A stretch of 64,000 nucleotides of DNA from Pardosa pseudoannulata (GCA_032207245.1 CM063510.1:156209948-156273947), one strand, 5' to 3'. Positions 45,871 through 57,772 are shown, counted from the first letter of the stretch. The notes: a model not told the origin generated them from the letters alone. A program made the numbers and translations.

Positions 45871-46544
45871 GCGAGTATATCTTGGTATATTGATCCTAGA
45901 GTCTGCAAAAAAGATAGTTAATAATTGTGACACAGATATTCGCCTTATTTTGAGTTTAAAAAAATGCTATGTAAAGACAAAACACCAGGTCGCAAAATTG
46001 CTGTCAAGTGAAAACACTGTTTAAAATAGGTAAATTTTCCACCTTGCATGCAATGAAAAATTAACACTCCCCTCACAAAACAACACAACAAACAGATCAA
46101 CAAGTGTCTCGTGCCACTGTTTGGAGATGTTTAAAGTAAAATGCTTGTGTTAATTTTCTAAAAGCAATAACAAAACCGTAACTAGTAACTGCTTAATGTC
46201 ATGTAGTCTAAATTGGGAAAAGAATTTCAATCCTGGATTATAAATGGAAAAATATATTTTCGAATTAGAAAGTGAATCTCTTAGTTACTATAGATTAAAT
46301 CAATTGTTGGCATGACTTAGTGCAAAAATATCGTAAATACAGCAGGTGGATTGTGAAGCTTTAAGGGGTACCATTTCGGTGTAGGGCTTTTTCTCATATG
46401 CAGGTAATGCAATTTACAAAAAAAAAAAAAAAATGGCGGCAAATTGAGCTCAGATAATATCAGAGACAGGTAAAGCATACTGTATAAGTTTTACCTTGAC
46501 TAACTGCATGCAAAATCATAACTTCAAGGTTAAAACCAAAAACC
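45871..46544. other. AT-rich sequence, nothing recognised
   Basis: A short poly(A) lies at about 46419-46432. No gene supported. Confidence 0.45.
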
Positions 46545-46746
46545 CGCTGAATAATGGCCGAATTGTAGGGCAATGCTCTTCGGTGCCGAAGTTCGTGGAT
46601 TCGAATCCCACTCCAGTCATGGATGTTTGCAGTCATTCGGATTCGACTTTAATCAGTAGGTCCCGGTTTCATTAGCCCACGTGTATCAGTACAGTAGACA
46701 ATCGCTCATCAGACCAGACCAAACCAAACCAAACCAAAGCAAAACC
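46545..46746 (+). mobile_element. SINE-A with a long CCAAA tail
   Basis: Starts CGCTGAATAATGGCCGAATT; B box GGATTCGAATCC; body ATGGATGTTTGCAGTCATTC and AGTAGGTCCCGGTTTCATTAGCCC; tail of ACCAAACCAAACCAAACCAAAGC. Target duplication uncertain (CAAAACC-like at both sides). Confidence 0.93.
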
Positions 46747-46881
46747 ACTAGCCCAAAGATTACTAAAAATATTCTAGAAAACTTTCCTATCTCTATGGAA
46801 TAAAAATAACTTTTATCTATTAAAAGTGAAAATTAAAATTAGAATTCGAGATTCTCTAGCTAAATTTTTGGCATTACTAAT

Positions 46882-46981
<100 letters not shown>

Positions 46982-47240
46982 TGATACTTGCACGTCCAAA
47001 TGGAAAGATGCTTGTCATGTTCCTCTGGGAAATCGCTTTTGTGCGACTTCCTATAGAAACTCCGTTGTCTCTCCCTCCTATCGATGACATTCTTTTTTCC
47101 GAAGGTCCCGAAAGATGGGCCACCTGTTGCTACCGTCCAGAGAGAAAAGCCACCTAGAAAAAAAAAATCATAGACTAGTTAGTGAAAGTCTGGTACTTGC
47201 TGTTCAGTGTGTTTCTGAAGCTCCACGTTTCCATCAGGAG
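46982..47240. other. GC-richer patch after the microsatellite
   Basis: Open in both strands (67 and 87 codons), but the frames begin in the microsatellite and match nothing known. Contains a GGCCACCTGTTGC E-box. Unassigned. Confidence 0.3.
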
Positions 47241-47933
47241 GTGGTCAACGTAGCTAGAATGGGTTAAGAAAAAATATATCTTGCCATGTAACTTAGGAAT
47301 TAGAGAAATGAGAGTTAAAGAGATTGGGACTTAAGGAGATAAAGGAAGGCAACAACTGCTCACGATTGTCTGGAAAATAAGATTTAATTAAAAGATGTAC
47401 ATCATTGACAATTTCTCTCTCTCTCTTCTTTTTTGTGGTGTACTTTTTTGTTGGTAGGGATTTGTAGGTTTTGGTTTGAGATGTGACAATCATGTTTTTG
47501 CAACACGTGGCTGATTAGACTGGAATATACTTCTTCAAGCTGATTCCGAATGTTTACGAGCATTCCATTTGTGAGAATCTAACACGCATACTCGGGTTAA
47601 TGAAAGTAGCATCCACCACCTGTGAATGCTTATATATTTTTTCTCAGCTGCTTGTGTTCAACCACCTACTTTGCTATGACTAATGTAACATTTACACCAA
47701 GTGAAAGCAATCATTTCAGACATTATTACTTGAAAACCTATATATTTAAAGTTATGTTCCTTTTTATAATATAAGTCTGAGAAACCATAGAAACATCTTT
47801 GATATTTTTGTAATTAATTGCTAATTTTATTTATCAAAATAAAAGTTTAATTAATGTAACAATTTTCAACGGCATGAAGTTTACTTTATTTTTACAAAAT
47901 TGTTTCACTTTGAAACTTAGACAAAGTTATAGT
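47241..47933. other. AT-rich sequence, nothing recognised
   Basis: Contains a short CT tract near 47415; no gene supported. Confidence 0.45.
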
Positions 47934-48104
47934 TTGCGAATGATGGCCAAATGGTAGGGTGCTGCTATTCGGTACCAGAGTTCACGGGTTCTAATTCCGT
48001 TCGAATGAATGTTCGTAGCCGTTCACAATTAGCTTTAAGTAGTTGGTCCCGCTCTCTTGTAAAAAACAGTAGACAATATCACTCCAAATTAAATCAAACC
48101 AAAC
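47934..48104 (+). mobile_element. SINE-A, diverged, with a ~20 bp internal deletion
   Basis: TGCGAATGATGGCCAAATGG, CACGGGTTCTAATTCCG and GAATGTTCGTAGCCGTTCAC, then AGTTGGTCCCGCTCTCTTGTAAAAAACAGTAGAC. The ATTAGCCCTCGTG segment of other copies is missing. Tail AAATCAAACCAAAC. Confidence 0.9.
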
Positions 48105-48699
48105 GTGTGTTTACGTATTTCATCCTCCGAACCGTTTGTATATCTAAAAGTCTCAACAAATCTAGAATAAATTTATATTAAAACGAACTGGTTTCAAACA
48201 CATGTATCATTTTGGAAAAACCTCCTGTTATGTGCCTACATGATACTGCGAAACATGATGTTTTCTTTCATTTAACTCCATGTATTTTAAATAACTTCAA
48301 GCTAAATATTTTAATAGTCCATCTATCAAATTTAAAGATACAATTGGGCAAACTCTCCCCCTCTGGGTCTATGTTTTGGCCGTCTATCTACATGGCTTTA
48401 CTCTGAAATTTAAGATTTTTAGAACTTGTTTTCTCAATTATCTTCTAATTTTGAATCAGTTGATCATAGCGCTATTTTTGTTTCTCCTTAATCTTTTGCG
48501 ATCTAACTAGGCTTCATTTCTATTTTTTTCAATGGTTTTCGGTTTGTGCATAAATTTTCAGTGCGGTATGTTACCAGCTGTCTATACTACAGAAAAAGTC
48601 AAAACAACCAACCAAAAGTCATCCCATTTCGTGCTTGCACAGAAGTCATTTTTTATAAGCATCAATTTCTAAATTCTTTGCCTTGTGTGGTTAGAGATT
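48105..48699. other. AT-rich sequence, no supported gene
   Basis: Frames of 64-81 codons are open here, with no recognisable product. Confidence 0.4.
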
Positions 48700-49440
48700 C
48701 ATCTGCCAATCTGCAGCGGTTATTTTTTATCAAAAAGACGATAAAACAGGCATGCAGACGTGTTTATCTCCATGCAAATGTCAAAGACTGAGTGCCAATT
48801 TATGTAAACCGTGTGATGACTGAAACTATCACTTCACCGTCTGAATTGCCGATTAGGGCAAACTCGGGCATTTTTTTTCTTTTCGTCTGCGGTCTGACCG
48901 GGAAACACCTGCTTCTGCACGAGACTGTGAGGCTAAGATGGATCGCACATGTCGACGGAGAAGTCCCGGAAGCGAGGATCAAACATTTCATCTGGAATTT
49001 CCTTTCTTTGTAAAAATCGCCGCCTTAATTGCGACCCTCGCTCACAGGATGATTCTTTCACAGCGGCAGCTGTCGGAATCGATATTTCGATACTAACCTT
49101 CTAATAGATGTAATCGGCGGTTAAACCCAAAAATAACTCCCGGTTTGTGTCTTTTGGAAAGAGTAAATAGTGGCTCGGAGCGCGGTACTTCTCGAATTCG
49201 CGATGAACGCATTTTATGTAAAGAGGCTTATTAAGTGCCAAGAAGCCCCCCGGGTTGTTCCATTTGGAGGAGCGCCGTTGTGAGGTCTGTCCTTATTGAT
49301 GTTTAAACAGCAGACGAAAAGCTAAGATGAATGAGCTGCTCAAGAAATGGTCCCTCTAAGGAAAATGGGCTAGAGGGAAATTTTTGTGCAGAGTTGGAAC
49401 GATTCGCCGATCGTCTGCTTCATATGTGAAAGGTAAATGT
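48700..49440. promoter_or_regulatory. CpG-rich unique island, possible enhancer or promoter
   Basis: Clearly less AT-rich than its surroundings (GCTCGGAGCGCGGTAC, CCCCCCGGGTTGTTCC, GGAGCGCCGTTGTGAGG). Contains a CAGCTG E-box (about 49067) and a TTGATGTTTAAACAG forkhead-like site (about 49296). A 73-codon forward frame (48792-49013) and its antisense partner are not recognisable. One of the two strongest unique islands here, with 60.6-61.5 kb. Confidence 0.4.
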
Positions 49441-49764
49441 GTTACATTCAGTAAAGAGTCTGAGTAGGTTCAAAGGTCTGGGTGTATAATTATTCATATA
49501 TAGAAATTAATATTCAGGAACAATAAAAATATAAATAAATATTCTTAGACTATATCGATCATTAAATAGAACATGTTCCTTTATATAAAAAAAACAAACT
49601 ATTCCCATTATTAAAATATGTAAAAGTACTAATAGGTGAACAGGGACGACTCTTACAGTTTTGCCGTCCCGGACAAAATGTAAAATTAAACAATGCAATC
49701 ACCGTTTTTCCTTTCAAAAGAGGACAGTCAAAATATTATTAAAAACATTTACATACTCAAATAT
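49441..49764. other. AT-rich sequence
   Basis: CAGGGACGACTCTTACAG and TTTTGCCGTCCCGGAC near 49640-49677 look like a worn transposon end. Nothing else seen. Confidence 0.4.
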
Positions 49765-50280
49765 ACAAAAATATTTACATACTCACATCTGGTCACCAAT
49801 TCAATTTTTAAAGCTTAATTTGTAAAATTACATTTCTCTTGAAAAATTATCTTTTCTATCAGTTTCGTAAACTGTGGTTTGAAATTTAAGAATTAAGAAA
49901 AAAAATGTAGTAGACATAGGGTTTATACAGGGCTTCTAAAGGCCTTTTAACTCCTTTTTCCCATTGTGTACAAAAGCCTTTACAACTGCTTTATTTAACA
50001 TGAAATTATGTTAAAGCGCTATTAGCTTTTTCTGCTTCGGACATAATTGTTATCGCACATTTTTATAATAGTATTATAATTGAAAACTTTCAGTAATAAA
50101 GTAATTTATTTTCCTTAATATCTGTTTTGCATATGTAGTATATGTTTTCATTTGAATGTTATTACAATAAACATTTTGTCGTATTAACTAGAATTGGTAA
50201 TATAAATTGGTAATATAAATCTTTACATTTTTTTTTATTTTATATTGTCAGTTTACATTATAATTATAGAGTAAAAATAT

Positions 50281-51180
50281 TATAAATTCCTTTTCATAAA
50301 TATGAATATAAAGGGAACTGATTTGTAACTTTTGAATAGCATATTTCTGACTATTTGCAATGTGTGATTTTTTTGGAAACATAGCTCAAAAATGATATAA
50401 AAAAGAATAAGATTTTTTTTTAAATACTGCAATTTCCTCAGTATCCTGGGCTTTCCTCAGAATTTCCAAAATTTATATTAATTTACAAAATTCGCAGAAA
50501 GTATGTAGTTTTCCAAGACAAATCTAAAATGCAATTGATGCAAACGAGCTTTCAAAAAATTGATTTGACGAACCAGTACTAGTATGAAAAGGAAATTCTC
50601 TCTAACTGTGTATCAAAATTTATTAAAAAATATTTGTTTATTATGAAAATTTAAAAAGATATTGGCATTGTAGGGAGCCATGTTTCAGATTTACTCTAAA
50701 ACTAACTGCTAAAATAGAGTATACTTTCACAAATCGGCAAAATAAAATATTTGAAGCCGTTGAAAATGTAAATGATAAATTTAAACCTCAATTCAGAGCC
50801 TGATAAAGACAAAGTTGGGCACAGGGCCTAGAGTTTATTTGGGAACTCCGTCCTAAAGTTCAGTATATTGTTTGTTCAATATCCATAAATTGCAACAACT
50901 CTCTTTACATGATACTATTACGAAGTTTATTGGACTTTTGTTTTTTATAATTTCCAATAAGAATAAAAATTATCATTTGCTTTTATACAAATTTCTCAGT
51001 AAAATATCCAGAAATTTTTCTTGAAGAATTTACCAGAAACATTAAAAAATTAAATTAAAAAACTTAACTTTTAAAAATATGTACAACTTTTTCTTTTTTG
51101 TTAAGTACTGATGATTTAATTTCTTTTTAATTGTTGTTAAGTTTAAATTATTTGCCCTTAAATTTTAACTCACTTAATTC
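50281..51180. other. AT-rich spacer between the duplicated blocks
   Basis: GGGCACAGGGCCTAGAG near 50818 resembles the GC-rich patch at 51226-51360, possibly two parts of one transposon. No gene. Confidence 0.4.
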
Positions 51181-51360
51181 ACAATAGTAAACGTAATGTT
51201 TACTACCTCTAATATTCAATACCGGGGATATAGGGCCTTCGGGCCGTCGGCTGCTCCAAAACTCGAAAGCCAGTGCCAGTGCCAAATTATATATAAAAAA
51301 CACTGGGGTCCAAAAAACTAGGTTGCCCCAGGGCCACGTTCTACTTGGCCGTGATTTAAC
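51181..51360. mobile_element. GC-rich transposon-end-like fragment
   Basis: GGGGATATAGGGCCTTCGGG and GCCAGTGCCAGTGCC, then CACTGGGGTCC, GTTGCCCCAGGGCC and CTTGGCCGTGA, are typical in style of subterminal parts of hAT-like elements. No matching target duplication identified, so tentative. Confidence 0.35.
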
Positions 51361-52055
51361 CAGGCTTTGGTGATATCTGATTTTGGTGTTTTTCTTAATG
51401 GCTTTTAAACATTTTATTTTACCAATAAAATAATGATATCTCCTTTTGTGTATCTAGATTAAGAAAGAGAGACTGAAATATAACAATATAACAACGGTAT
51501 ACTTTTTAAATTTTTATAAAACCCTGTTTGATTATAGTATTGGCTACAAAATTTATGTAACTGATGCATGTGTACATTTCGCGCATAGTAAAAATATTTG
51601 CATACACACATGTGGTCATCAATTCAATTTTTTAAAGCTTAATTTGTACTATTAGATATCTCTTGGAAAATGAGAAGAAAAAAGTAGTAGATATAGGGTT
51701 TATGCAGGGCTTCAAAAGGCTTTTTAACTCCTTTTTTTCACTGTGTACAAAAGCCTTTACAACTGCTTTATTTAACATGAAATTATTTTAAAGTGCTATT
51801 AGCTTTTTCTGCTTCGGACATAATTATTATCGCACATTTTTATAATAGTATTAATATCGAAAACTTTCAGTAATAATGTAATTTATTTTCCTTAATTTCT
51901 GTTTTGCACATATGATATATATTTTCATTTGAATGCTATTACAATATTTATTTTGATTTATATTAACTAAAAACGAGATTGATAGTATAAATCTTTAAAT
52001 ATTTTTCTTATTTTATATTGTCAGTTTACATCGTAATTGACATAAAGAGTAAAAT

Positions 52056-52902
52056 TTGAAATTTTGATAAGTGTATTCATAAAGTTTGCTTCTGTAACAC
52101 TGCATGAGTCGATGCTTTAATCAAAAATTTTTCGAATAATACAATACAGAATTGTCATAACTAAATCTGCTTTACTACGATGTTTTTTCAGTTGGTATAC
52201 CCTACGAAGAGTCTGAAATTTGTTAATATAATGCATCCTTCACTTTTTTTGTTATTATATCATGTAAGCTTGCATTATAATGTACAGTAAAATTTGAAAA
52301 TGCAATAATTGGATTCTAAATGTTTAAGTAGTACTTTTCACAAAAATGATATAGATTGTTATGATGTCGTATTAGTAGAGGACACTGTATATAAAATATA
52401 GTGTTTTTTCCCTCTTGTCAATTTAGTATGAACTCTTTAAGCAAATTTGCAACGTTTAAGAATATTTTTTATATCTTTTTAATATATGAACCGTGTTTCA
52501 AAAATCCATTTTGACTACAGCTGAATAAATTTTGACTAGTTTCGAGTTAATATCTGTACGTATATGTGAATCTTGCATAACTCAAAATTGCTGGAATTTT
52601 ATATTTAGAATAAATTAATTATTCCCACGTGTAACACAAGGAAGAAAGTCCTTTTTAAATAATTAATGTTAAAAATTATACACTTATTGATTAACTTAAA
52701 ATTTATATATTTATTTTTACTCTCGTTTCCGTCAGAATTTAAATTGTGTTAATGAGTAGTTTGTATTTAATATTTCATAGATTTCCATTAATTTTTTAAT
52801 ATGGTTGCGATATTTATCTATTCTTCTAAAATGTGTGTTTCATTTTCTTATTTTTTAATAACCATAGAAACAAGTTTGCATTTTTTCTTGTAAGTGACGT
52901 AT
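52056..52902. other. AT-rich sequence, nothing recognised
   Basis: No feature supported. Confidence 0.45.
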
Positions 52903-53146
52903 GAGCCGTTTTCTTTGAAAGCAGAGAAAGTCCATTATGCAAATAGTTAATGATAAAAATGAATGCAATTTACTATGGACTTTATATAAAAATAAGTTTT
53001 ATATAAAATTACTAGTTAATTTAAATAAAAATATAAAACTAGTGTAATAACATATATCCATATTTTTCAAATTATTCAAGTGCAAAACCTAAAATATCTC
53101 CATATAAAATAAAATACACTTACACCACTTTCAAAGAAAACGGCCC
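52903..53146. mobile_element. Small MITE-like element with 19 bp inverted ends
   Basis: GAGCCGTTTTCTTTGAAAG (52903-52921) and the reverse of 53128-53146 (GGGCCGTTTTCTTTGAAAG) match at 18 of 19 positions, bounding a 244 bp AT-rich element. Near its middle, ACTAGTTAA and AACTAGT add internal symmetry. No clear target duplication. Confidence 0.65.
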
Positions 53147-53539
53147 AAATTATCCTGCATTTACAATTTGGTGAATGTAGTTTTGTGTTTTATTTTATAC
53201 AAGTACGTTATAAAACTCATCTCCAGTTATAAAATAGCTTATAATATTATTTTCGACCCAGTTTTTGGTATTATTACGTATATAGCTCCCTATTATCACA
53301 ATATTTTTGCCTTTATTTATGCTTTCATATAGTTTTTTGGTATTGGAACTGAGTGCTTAATAGGTAATTAGGTATTGATTTTGTAGTGTATCTGTGTGTT
53401 ATTTTTTCTAGTATTTCCCATATGCACTTTAATCCGAATATATTAATGGCTCTGTTCCTCGTATTTTTGCATTTTTCCTGTGTCCGGGTTATTGAATTCT
53501 ATTTTATTACTAAATTGTCCCAATCAAGAGAGTATTTAC
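53147..53539. other. AT-rich sequence, no supported gene
   Basis: A 98-codon forward frame (53386-53682) runs into RepB and is not recognisable. Confidence 0.4.
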
Positions 53540-53583
53540 AGGTGGAACTGAAGGATCTGGATCCTTCCCCGAAATATTTTACT

Positions 53584-53889
53584 TTATGTATTACAAAAGT
53601 TTTTAAAATTTATCAAAATCTTGTGTGCATGAACCTCTTGCTTTATGAATCGAGCAACGATTGTGTGTGCCACTTTCGATGAAAGCTTTTCTCGTGCGTC
53701 GTGACCAGAAGCAGTTTCATCACTAACTAAATTTTGCACATGACAAACTACAATGCTATCTTCAGATGTATCCAAATCGGTATCGGTTTCAGTTTCTAAG
53801 GTGTCATCAGGACAATTTCCAGCCCCGTTATTAGTATCCATTTTCCTTTTTGCCATTAGATTTTTTTTGAAGAATTTTTTAAGCACCAA
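53584..53889 (-). CDS. Open frame of 101 codons in the RepB centre, acidic protein of unknown kind
   Basis: Starts with a basic stretch (KKFFKKNLMAKRK, residues 4-16), then a Glu/Asp/Thr-rich part (DDTLETETDTDLDTSEDS, 28-45), then a part ending in REKLSSKVAHTIVARFIKQE. A second Met at residue 12 (MAKRKMDTNN) is an equally good start. The composition is protein-like, unlike the chance frames of this AT-rich window. The C-terminal part reads into RepB sequence shared with other copies. Product unknown. Confidence 0.3.
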   Translation of the reverse strand: MVLKKFFKKNLMAKRKMDTNNGAGNCPDDTLETETDTDLDTSEDSIVVCHVQNLVSDETASGHDAREKLSSKVAHTIVARFIKQEVHAHKILINFKNFCNT

Positions 53890-53896
53890 CAGTTAA

Positions 53897-54160
53897 TTAT
53901 TTATTGCAAATAATATAATACTCTATTGCAATTATGCCTAAGAATATTGCAACTGTAACAAATAATATAGCAAAAACAAAAACTTTATCGCCTAAAAGCA
54001 ATGACATGTCTGACACGACAGAATCATCACGTGTGTGATAAGAGGTTCTCATTTTAGGCACAAAAGTACAATCACGTCTCCCATACGTTGTTTTAAGAGT
54101 TAATAGTTTCCACTGCAAGAGTTGAAAGATTGTCTTCAACCATAAAACGAGTGAAGACAT
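53897..54160 (-). CDS. Open frame of 87 codons in the RepB centre with one membrane segment
   Basis: It ends 7 bp before the start of the frame at 53889. Residues about 60-83 (VFVFAILFVTVAIFLGIIAI and on to YYII) form one clear membrane helix at the C-terminus, preceded by a polar stretch with YGRRDCTFVPK and SYHTRDDSVVSD. The first 25 residues overlap RepB sequence shared with copies at 12 kb, so the true start may be later or in an upstream exon. Unknown product: a tail-anchored protein or viroporin-like chance frame are both open. Confidence 0.3.
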   Translation of the reverse strand: MSSLVLWLKTIFQLLQWKLLTLKTTYGRRDCTFVPKMRTSYHTRDDSVVSDMSLLLGDKVFVFAILFVTVAIFLGIIAIEYYIICNK

Positions 54161-54650
54161 TTCTTCGTATTAGAACTGGTGGCAAGACATTGACAAATTT
54201 AACATTACTTTCGGTGCTTAGAGGCATGACTATACGCAACTTGTCATACAATCTATGTAATTTTGTAAAAGAAATACAATCGGACATGTCATAATCTCTT
54301 TTCAATATCTATTTTTGTTTTACTGGTTATTCATTTAAATTCAACTGGTAAATTCTGGAGCGTAAATTTTATTGCTTCAGTATCTACTAGCACATTTAAA
54401 CTTGATAAAAGCTTTGAAAAATAAAAGGCACAATGGGATTTCAATTATTTTTTTCAAGGCACAATAAAATAACGTACAGTGTTGCTGATATGTTTTATGA
54501 CATAATTATTTATGTATGAAAAACTATGGATGTAGGTAAAAGACATATGTATATATCTACTTAAAAAGTACGTTTTTGTAATGGATTTCTTTCTTTTAGA
54601 TTGAATGTTCGTTGTACTTGGGATGAAGACTTTAAAAGACTCCAGTATTG

Positions 54651-56451
54651 TTGATTCTTCAGGCTGAAAAACATGGTATTATAATCAGTCTTTTTGTTTT
54701 GCCCGGTATATGACATTTAAATTTATTTTATGGTTACATATCCATAACACATTCCAGTCTCCATTTTACTTTCCTCTGTACAGATTTTCCAATTTTCTTT
54801 TATATCATTTTCGTTCTATTTTTCATGACATAATTTTAATTTTATTGTGATATTTTTTGGATTGAGATTTTGTTTGTTTTTTTATTTTGATATTTTCCGA
54901 TCTACTCATGTCTTTTCGCTTTACTCTCTAGTAATATATTTCCTTTAAATAATTTCTTTAATCCCCTGTAATACAATTTTTTAAGTATTTGCATGCAAGG
55001 AATATTGGTCGAATGTCTGTTAATAAATTTAAAACTGGGTTTGCTGTTTTGTATGCATCTAAGATCGTTACCAAAACTTTTCTTTGTACCGAGGAGAGTT
55101 TACTAATTTAGTAACAGTTCAGAAAGCCATGAAATGTTTAAATTCCATATAAATGTTTTTCCACTATAGTGATATATCAGGTTTTCATATGATTTGGCTT
55201 TATGATCCTTGTATGCATTTCTGAACTTTTAGAATTTGTTATTAATTTAGTGATTGATTTCTATTTTCAAGTACTGCAGAGATGTTACTGAAAATTTAAT
55301 CTTCTGTCGGTTATTATTAATAAATATTTCAAATATTTTTTTAAATTTAATTTGATGGTTATTTATTTTTAGGATGGGATAGTTTTTCGCATCTTTTCAA
55401 AAGTCAGTCAATTATTTGATTTTTTAATTTTAATTTTAAAATTTAGATATGTTTTTTTACGTACTTTAAACTCTTCCAGTACCTATTTATCTGTTCGCTA
55501 TCTAGGAGGAAAAAAAGGGCTATAGTTGTTTGCGAGAATGATGACAGTTTCTATTGCTTCCTTGGTTTGCTATCGGAACCTTGCTGCACTCTCATTCATT
55601 TTTATACTAATTTGTAACATTTTCTATCGCTTGGCAACCAAAATTCTATTCTTAACATACATTGTTCTTATTGGCGAAATAAAAAATAGTGCTGTTGATA
55701 TTTATAAAGCTTAACTCTATGTGAAATTCTATATTAAGCTTAACTCTGTATGAAAGGTAGCATAAATAAGGCAACAATATTGTGATAATAGTGAGCTATA
55801 TACGTAATAATACCAAAAGCTGATCCGAAAATATTATAAACTATTTCATTACTGGAGATGAGTTTTATAACGTACTTGTATAAAATAAAAAAACTAAAAA
55901 ACAAACAAAAAAAATTTTACCTATTAATCTTGAGAAATAAACTCCCATACATGTATCAGGTGAATTCGAACAAGTTATTTTCATTTCATTCAGAAAATCC
56001 GAGGTTCGTTAAATTTATTTATAACGCTTTGATAAAATTTTTTTAAACGAATTACTGTTATAAGTCACTGTTATATGTCAGAACTATATTTTGCAGGCGA
56101 ATATTACAGAAGGGTAATATGTGTGTTTTATATTACAGAACGATTTTAAGGAGAATGCCAGTATTTTTAGTTATTTATTGAGAGGAAAAATATTTGTGTG
56201 ATAGCCCAATTATTGAGACGTAACTGAATGCAAATATATATGTATTAAAAAACTTTATACAAATATTTTATATTTTGAGCAAAAATATTCATTATCTATT
56301 TTATACTTTTTATTGTTTATTAGAATAGGAATTTATCTATTCAAAGAAAACTTTTATTACTAAGTTGTATTGTTCATTTCTACGCTTATATGCTTTACCA
56401 TTTTTTAAAACTATATTTTTATGTCTTAAACGATATCTTTTCGGCTGACAG
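54651..56451. other. AT-rich sequence, no supported gene
   Basis: Two 62-codon frames (55526-55714 and 55858-56046) look like chance frames. No RNA or repeat recognised. Confidence 0.45.
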
Positions 56452-56636
56452 GCAAGGTCTTCTGATTGGCCCCTGCTCCAAAATTACTAGGACCCACCTG
56501 AACTAAGACGTACCTTCACCCTAGAGGTGATCATGAAATGAAAGGTGCGCGCCTTAGTTTTAATTCGTGTGGCGTCTGGCCCACATGCTTGGCTTATCGA
56601 AGATGCATTAGATAAAACAACAACAACAAATATCGG
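56452..56636 (+). mobile_element. Probable retroposed fragment with an (AAC)n tail
   Basis: A GC-richer block (GGCCCCTGCTCC, ACGTACCTTCACCCTAGAGG, GAAAGGTGCGCGCC, GTGGCGTCTGGCCCACATGC) ends in AAAACAACAACAACAAA. A simple A-rich repeat tail after foreign-looking sequence is typical of a SINE or LINE 3' end. No Pol III boxes or second copy seen here. Confidence 0.45.
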
Positions 56637-57397
56637 TAAAAACTGAAAATTTTATACAACTGATATTCAACGTCTCTTGTACTCTTAAACGAAATTAATC
56701 ACTATAGAGATTTAAGAAAAATATGTATGAAAGAATATAGAAATAAATGCGATAAATTTGCTTATAAATTATAAGGCAATCCATTTTGAATAATTTAATT
56801 GAATTATATCTTAATGGAATGAAATGAGTGGGAGAGAAAAGAGAAATGAAATACAGTTTTCATATTAATATATTGCTCGGTAAAATTGTATAACAGCAGT
56901 ACCACTGTAGAGACGAGATGAATGTCAGGAAAATATGAAACGAGACAACTGATTGATACGGGGTCAAAGGTTGAATGCAGTTTGAAAAACTTAATGGGTT
57001 CGCAGTGGGATTTATTACGTTATTTTGTTATTGGGTGTAATCAATTTACGAAGCTTTTACATTCTGCCTTTTATTTCTGTTTCTTCGAGTATATATTTAA
57101 TAGACATTCTCCATACTTCCTTGCCAGGGACTAAATAACATGTAAGGGCCTGATTGATTGGCATGTGTTGAGATTCGGTTGCTGGTATAATGATTAGCGT
57201 CATAATCGGAGTGCTATGCAAATGAATAAAGAAAATGTTGGGAGCAGTTCAGAAAAATAATGATAGCAATAATTATGATATTATGTTATATCGTTATCAA
57301 CAGACATCGAGAAGGTTGCTGATGAATGTAATATTATGACATTTTTTAACCTTCTTTAAAATATTTACTAATGAATAGTCAACAATAGTGACTAAGC
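56637..57397. other. AT-rich sequence, no supported gene
   Basis: A 70-codon frame (56922-57134) is not recognisable. Confidence 0.4.
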
Positions 57398-57672
57398 TAC
57401 TTCGTAGCCGCGGTAGTTTAGTCACCAAATTCATCGATTGACTAACGACAAAGTAATATGTTCGAGGCCTGCGCCGTCCAGAGATTAGCCGTGTTCATTG
57501 ATGGCAGCTGGGGAATGTAAAACAGGTTAATGGTCGCAATGTCTTCCAAGTTTCCAGAAGATACCTCTGGGAGTGGTAAGCCAAGTTTGGGATCTTTACC
57601 TTAGTTCCTGTTTCTAAATGACGAAGACCCAGCGGGGGCAATGTAGCTCGAGTCCGTAAAATTACTTAACTT
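57398..57672 (+). mobile_element. SINE-B, second copy
   Basis: GTAGCCGCGGTAGTTTAGTC is an A-box-like head and TATGTTCGAGGCC a B-box-like site. The body matches the reverse of 19105-19388 through GTGTTCATT..TGG, GGGAATGTAAAA, TTAATGGTCGCAATGTCTTC and CCTGTTTCTAAATGACGA. Having two copies supports a real family distinct from SINE-A. Confidence 0.7.
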
Positions 57673-57772
57673 ATACGTGCTCCCAGGTTGGTGATAAATA
57701 ATACTTTGTAGCTTTGTAGTCCTGTTTGATATAAAGATATGTCTGTGTTACCAGCTGCATTGAAAAAAAGGT

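Larger units (their letters stand above)
49765..52055 (+). repeat. Direct segmental duplication, ~0.5 kb copies 1.8 kb apart
   Basis: About 49765-50280 and 51590-52055 align through long identical runs such as GTGTACAAAAGCCTTTACAA, CTGCTTTATTTAACATGAAA and AGCTTTTTCTGCTTCGGACA, then ATCGCACATTTTTATAATAG. By eye they differ at roughly one site in ten plus small indels. No coding frame. Confidence 0.9.
53540..54650 (+). repeat. RepB copy with an extra ~0.47 kb central segment
   Basis: The left blocks (GGATCCTTCCCCGAAATATT, then TTATGTATTACAAAAG) and right blocks (ACATTTCTTCGTATTAGAAC, GGTAAATTCTGGAGCGTAAA, TTTTATGACATAATTATTTATG) match the copies at 12 and 16 kb. Between about 53630 and 54100 this copy holds sequence missing from those copies, read below as two open frames. 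It may be an insertion, or the coding centre that other copies have lost. Confidence 0.7.

Noticed and set aside
49765..52055. LTR retrotransposon with LTRs at 49.8 and 51.6 kb
   Set aside because: The direct repeats suit the idea, but no TG...CA ends, primer-binding site, polypurine tract or Gag/Pol frames are visible between them. Kept only as a duplication.
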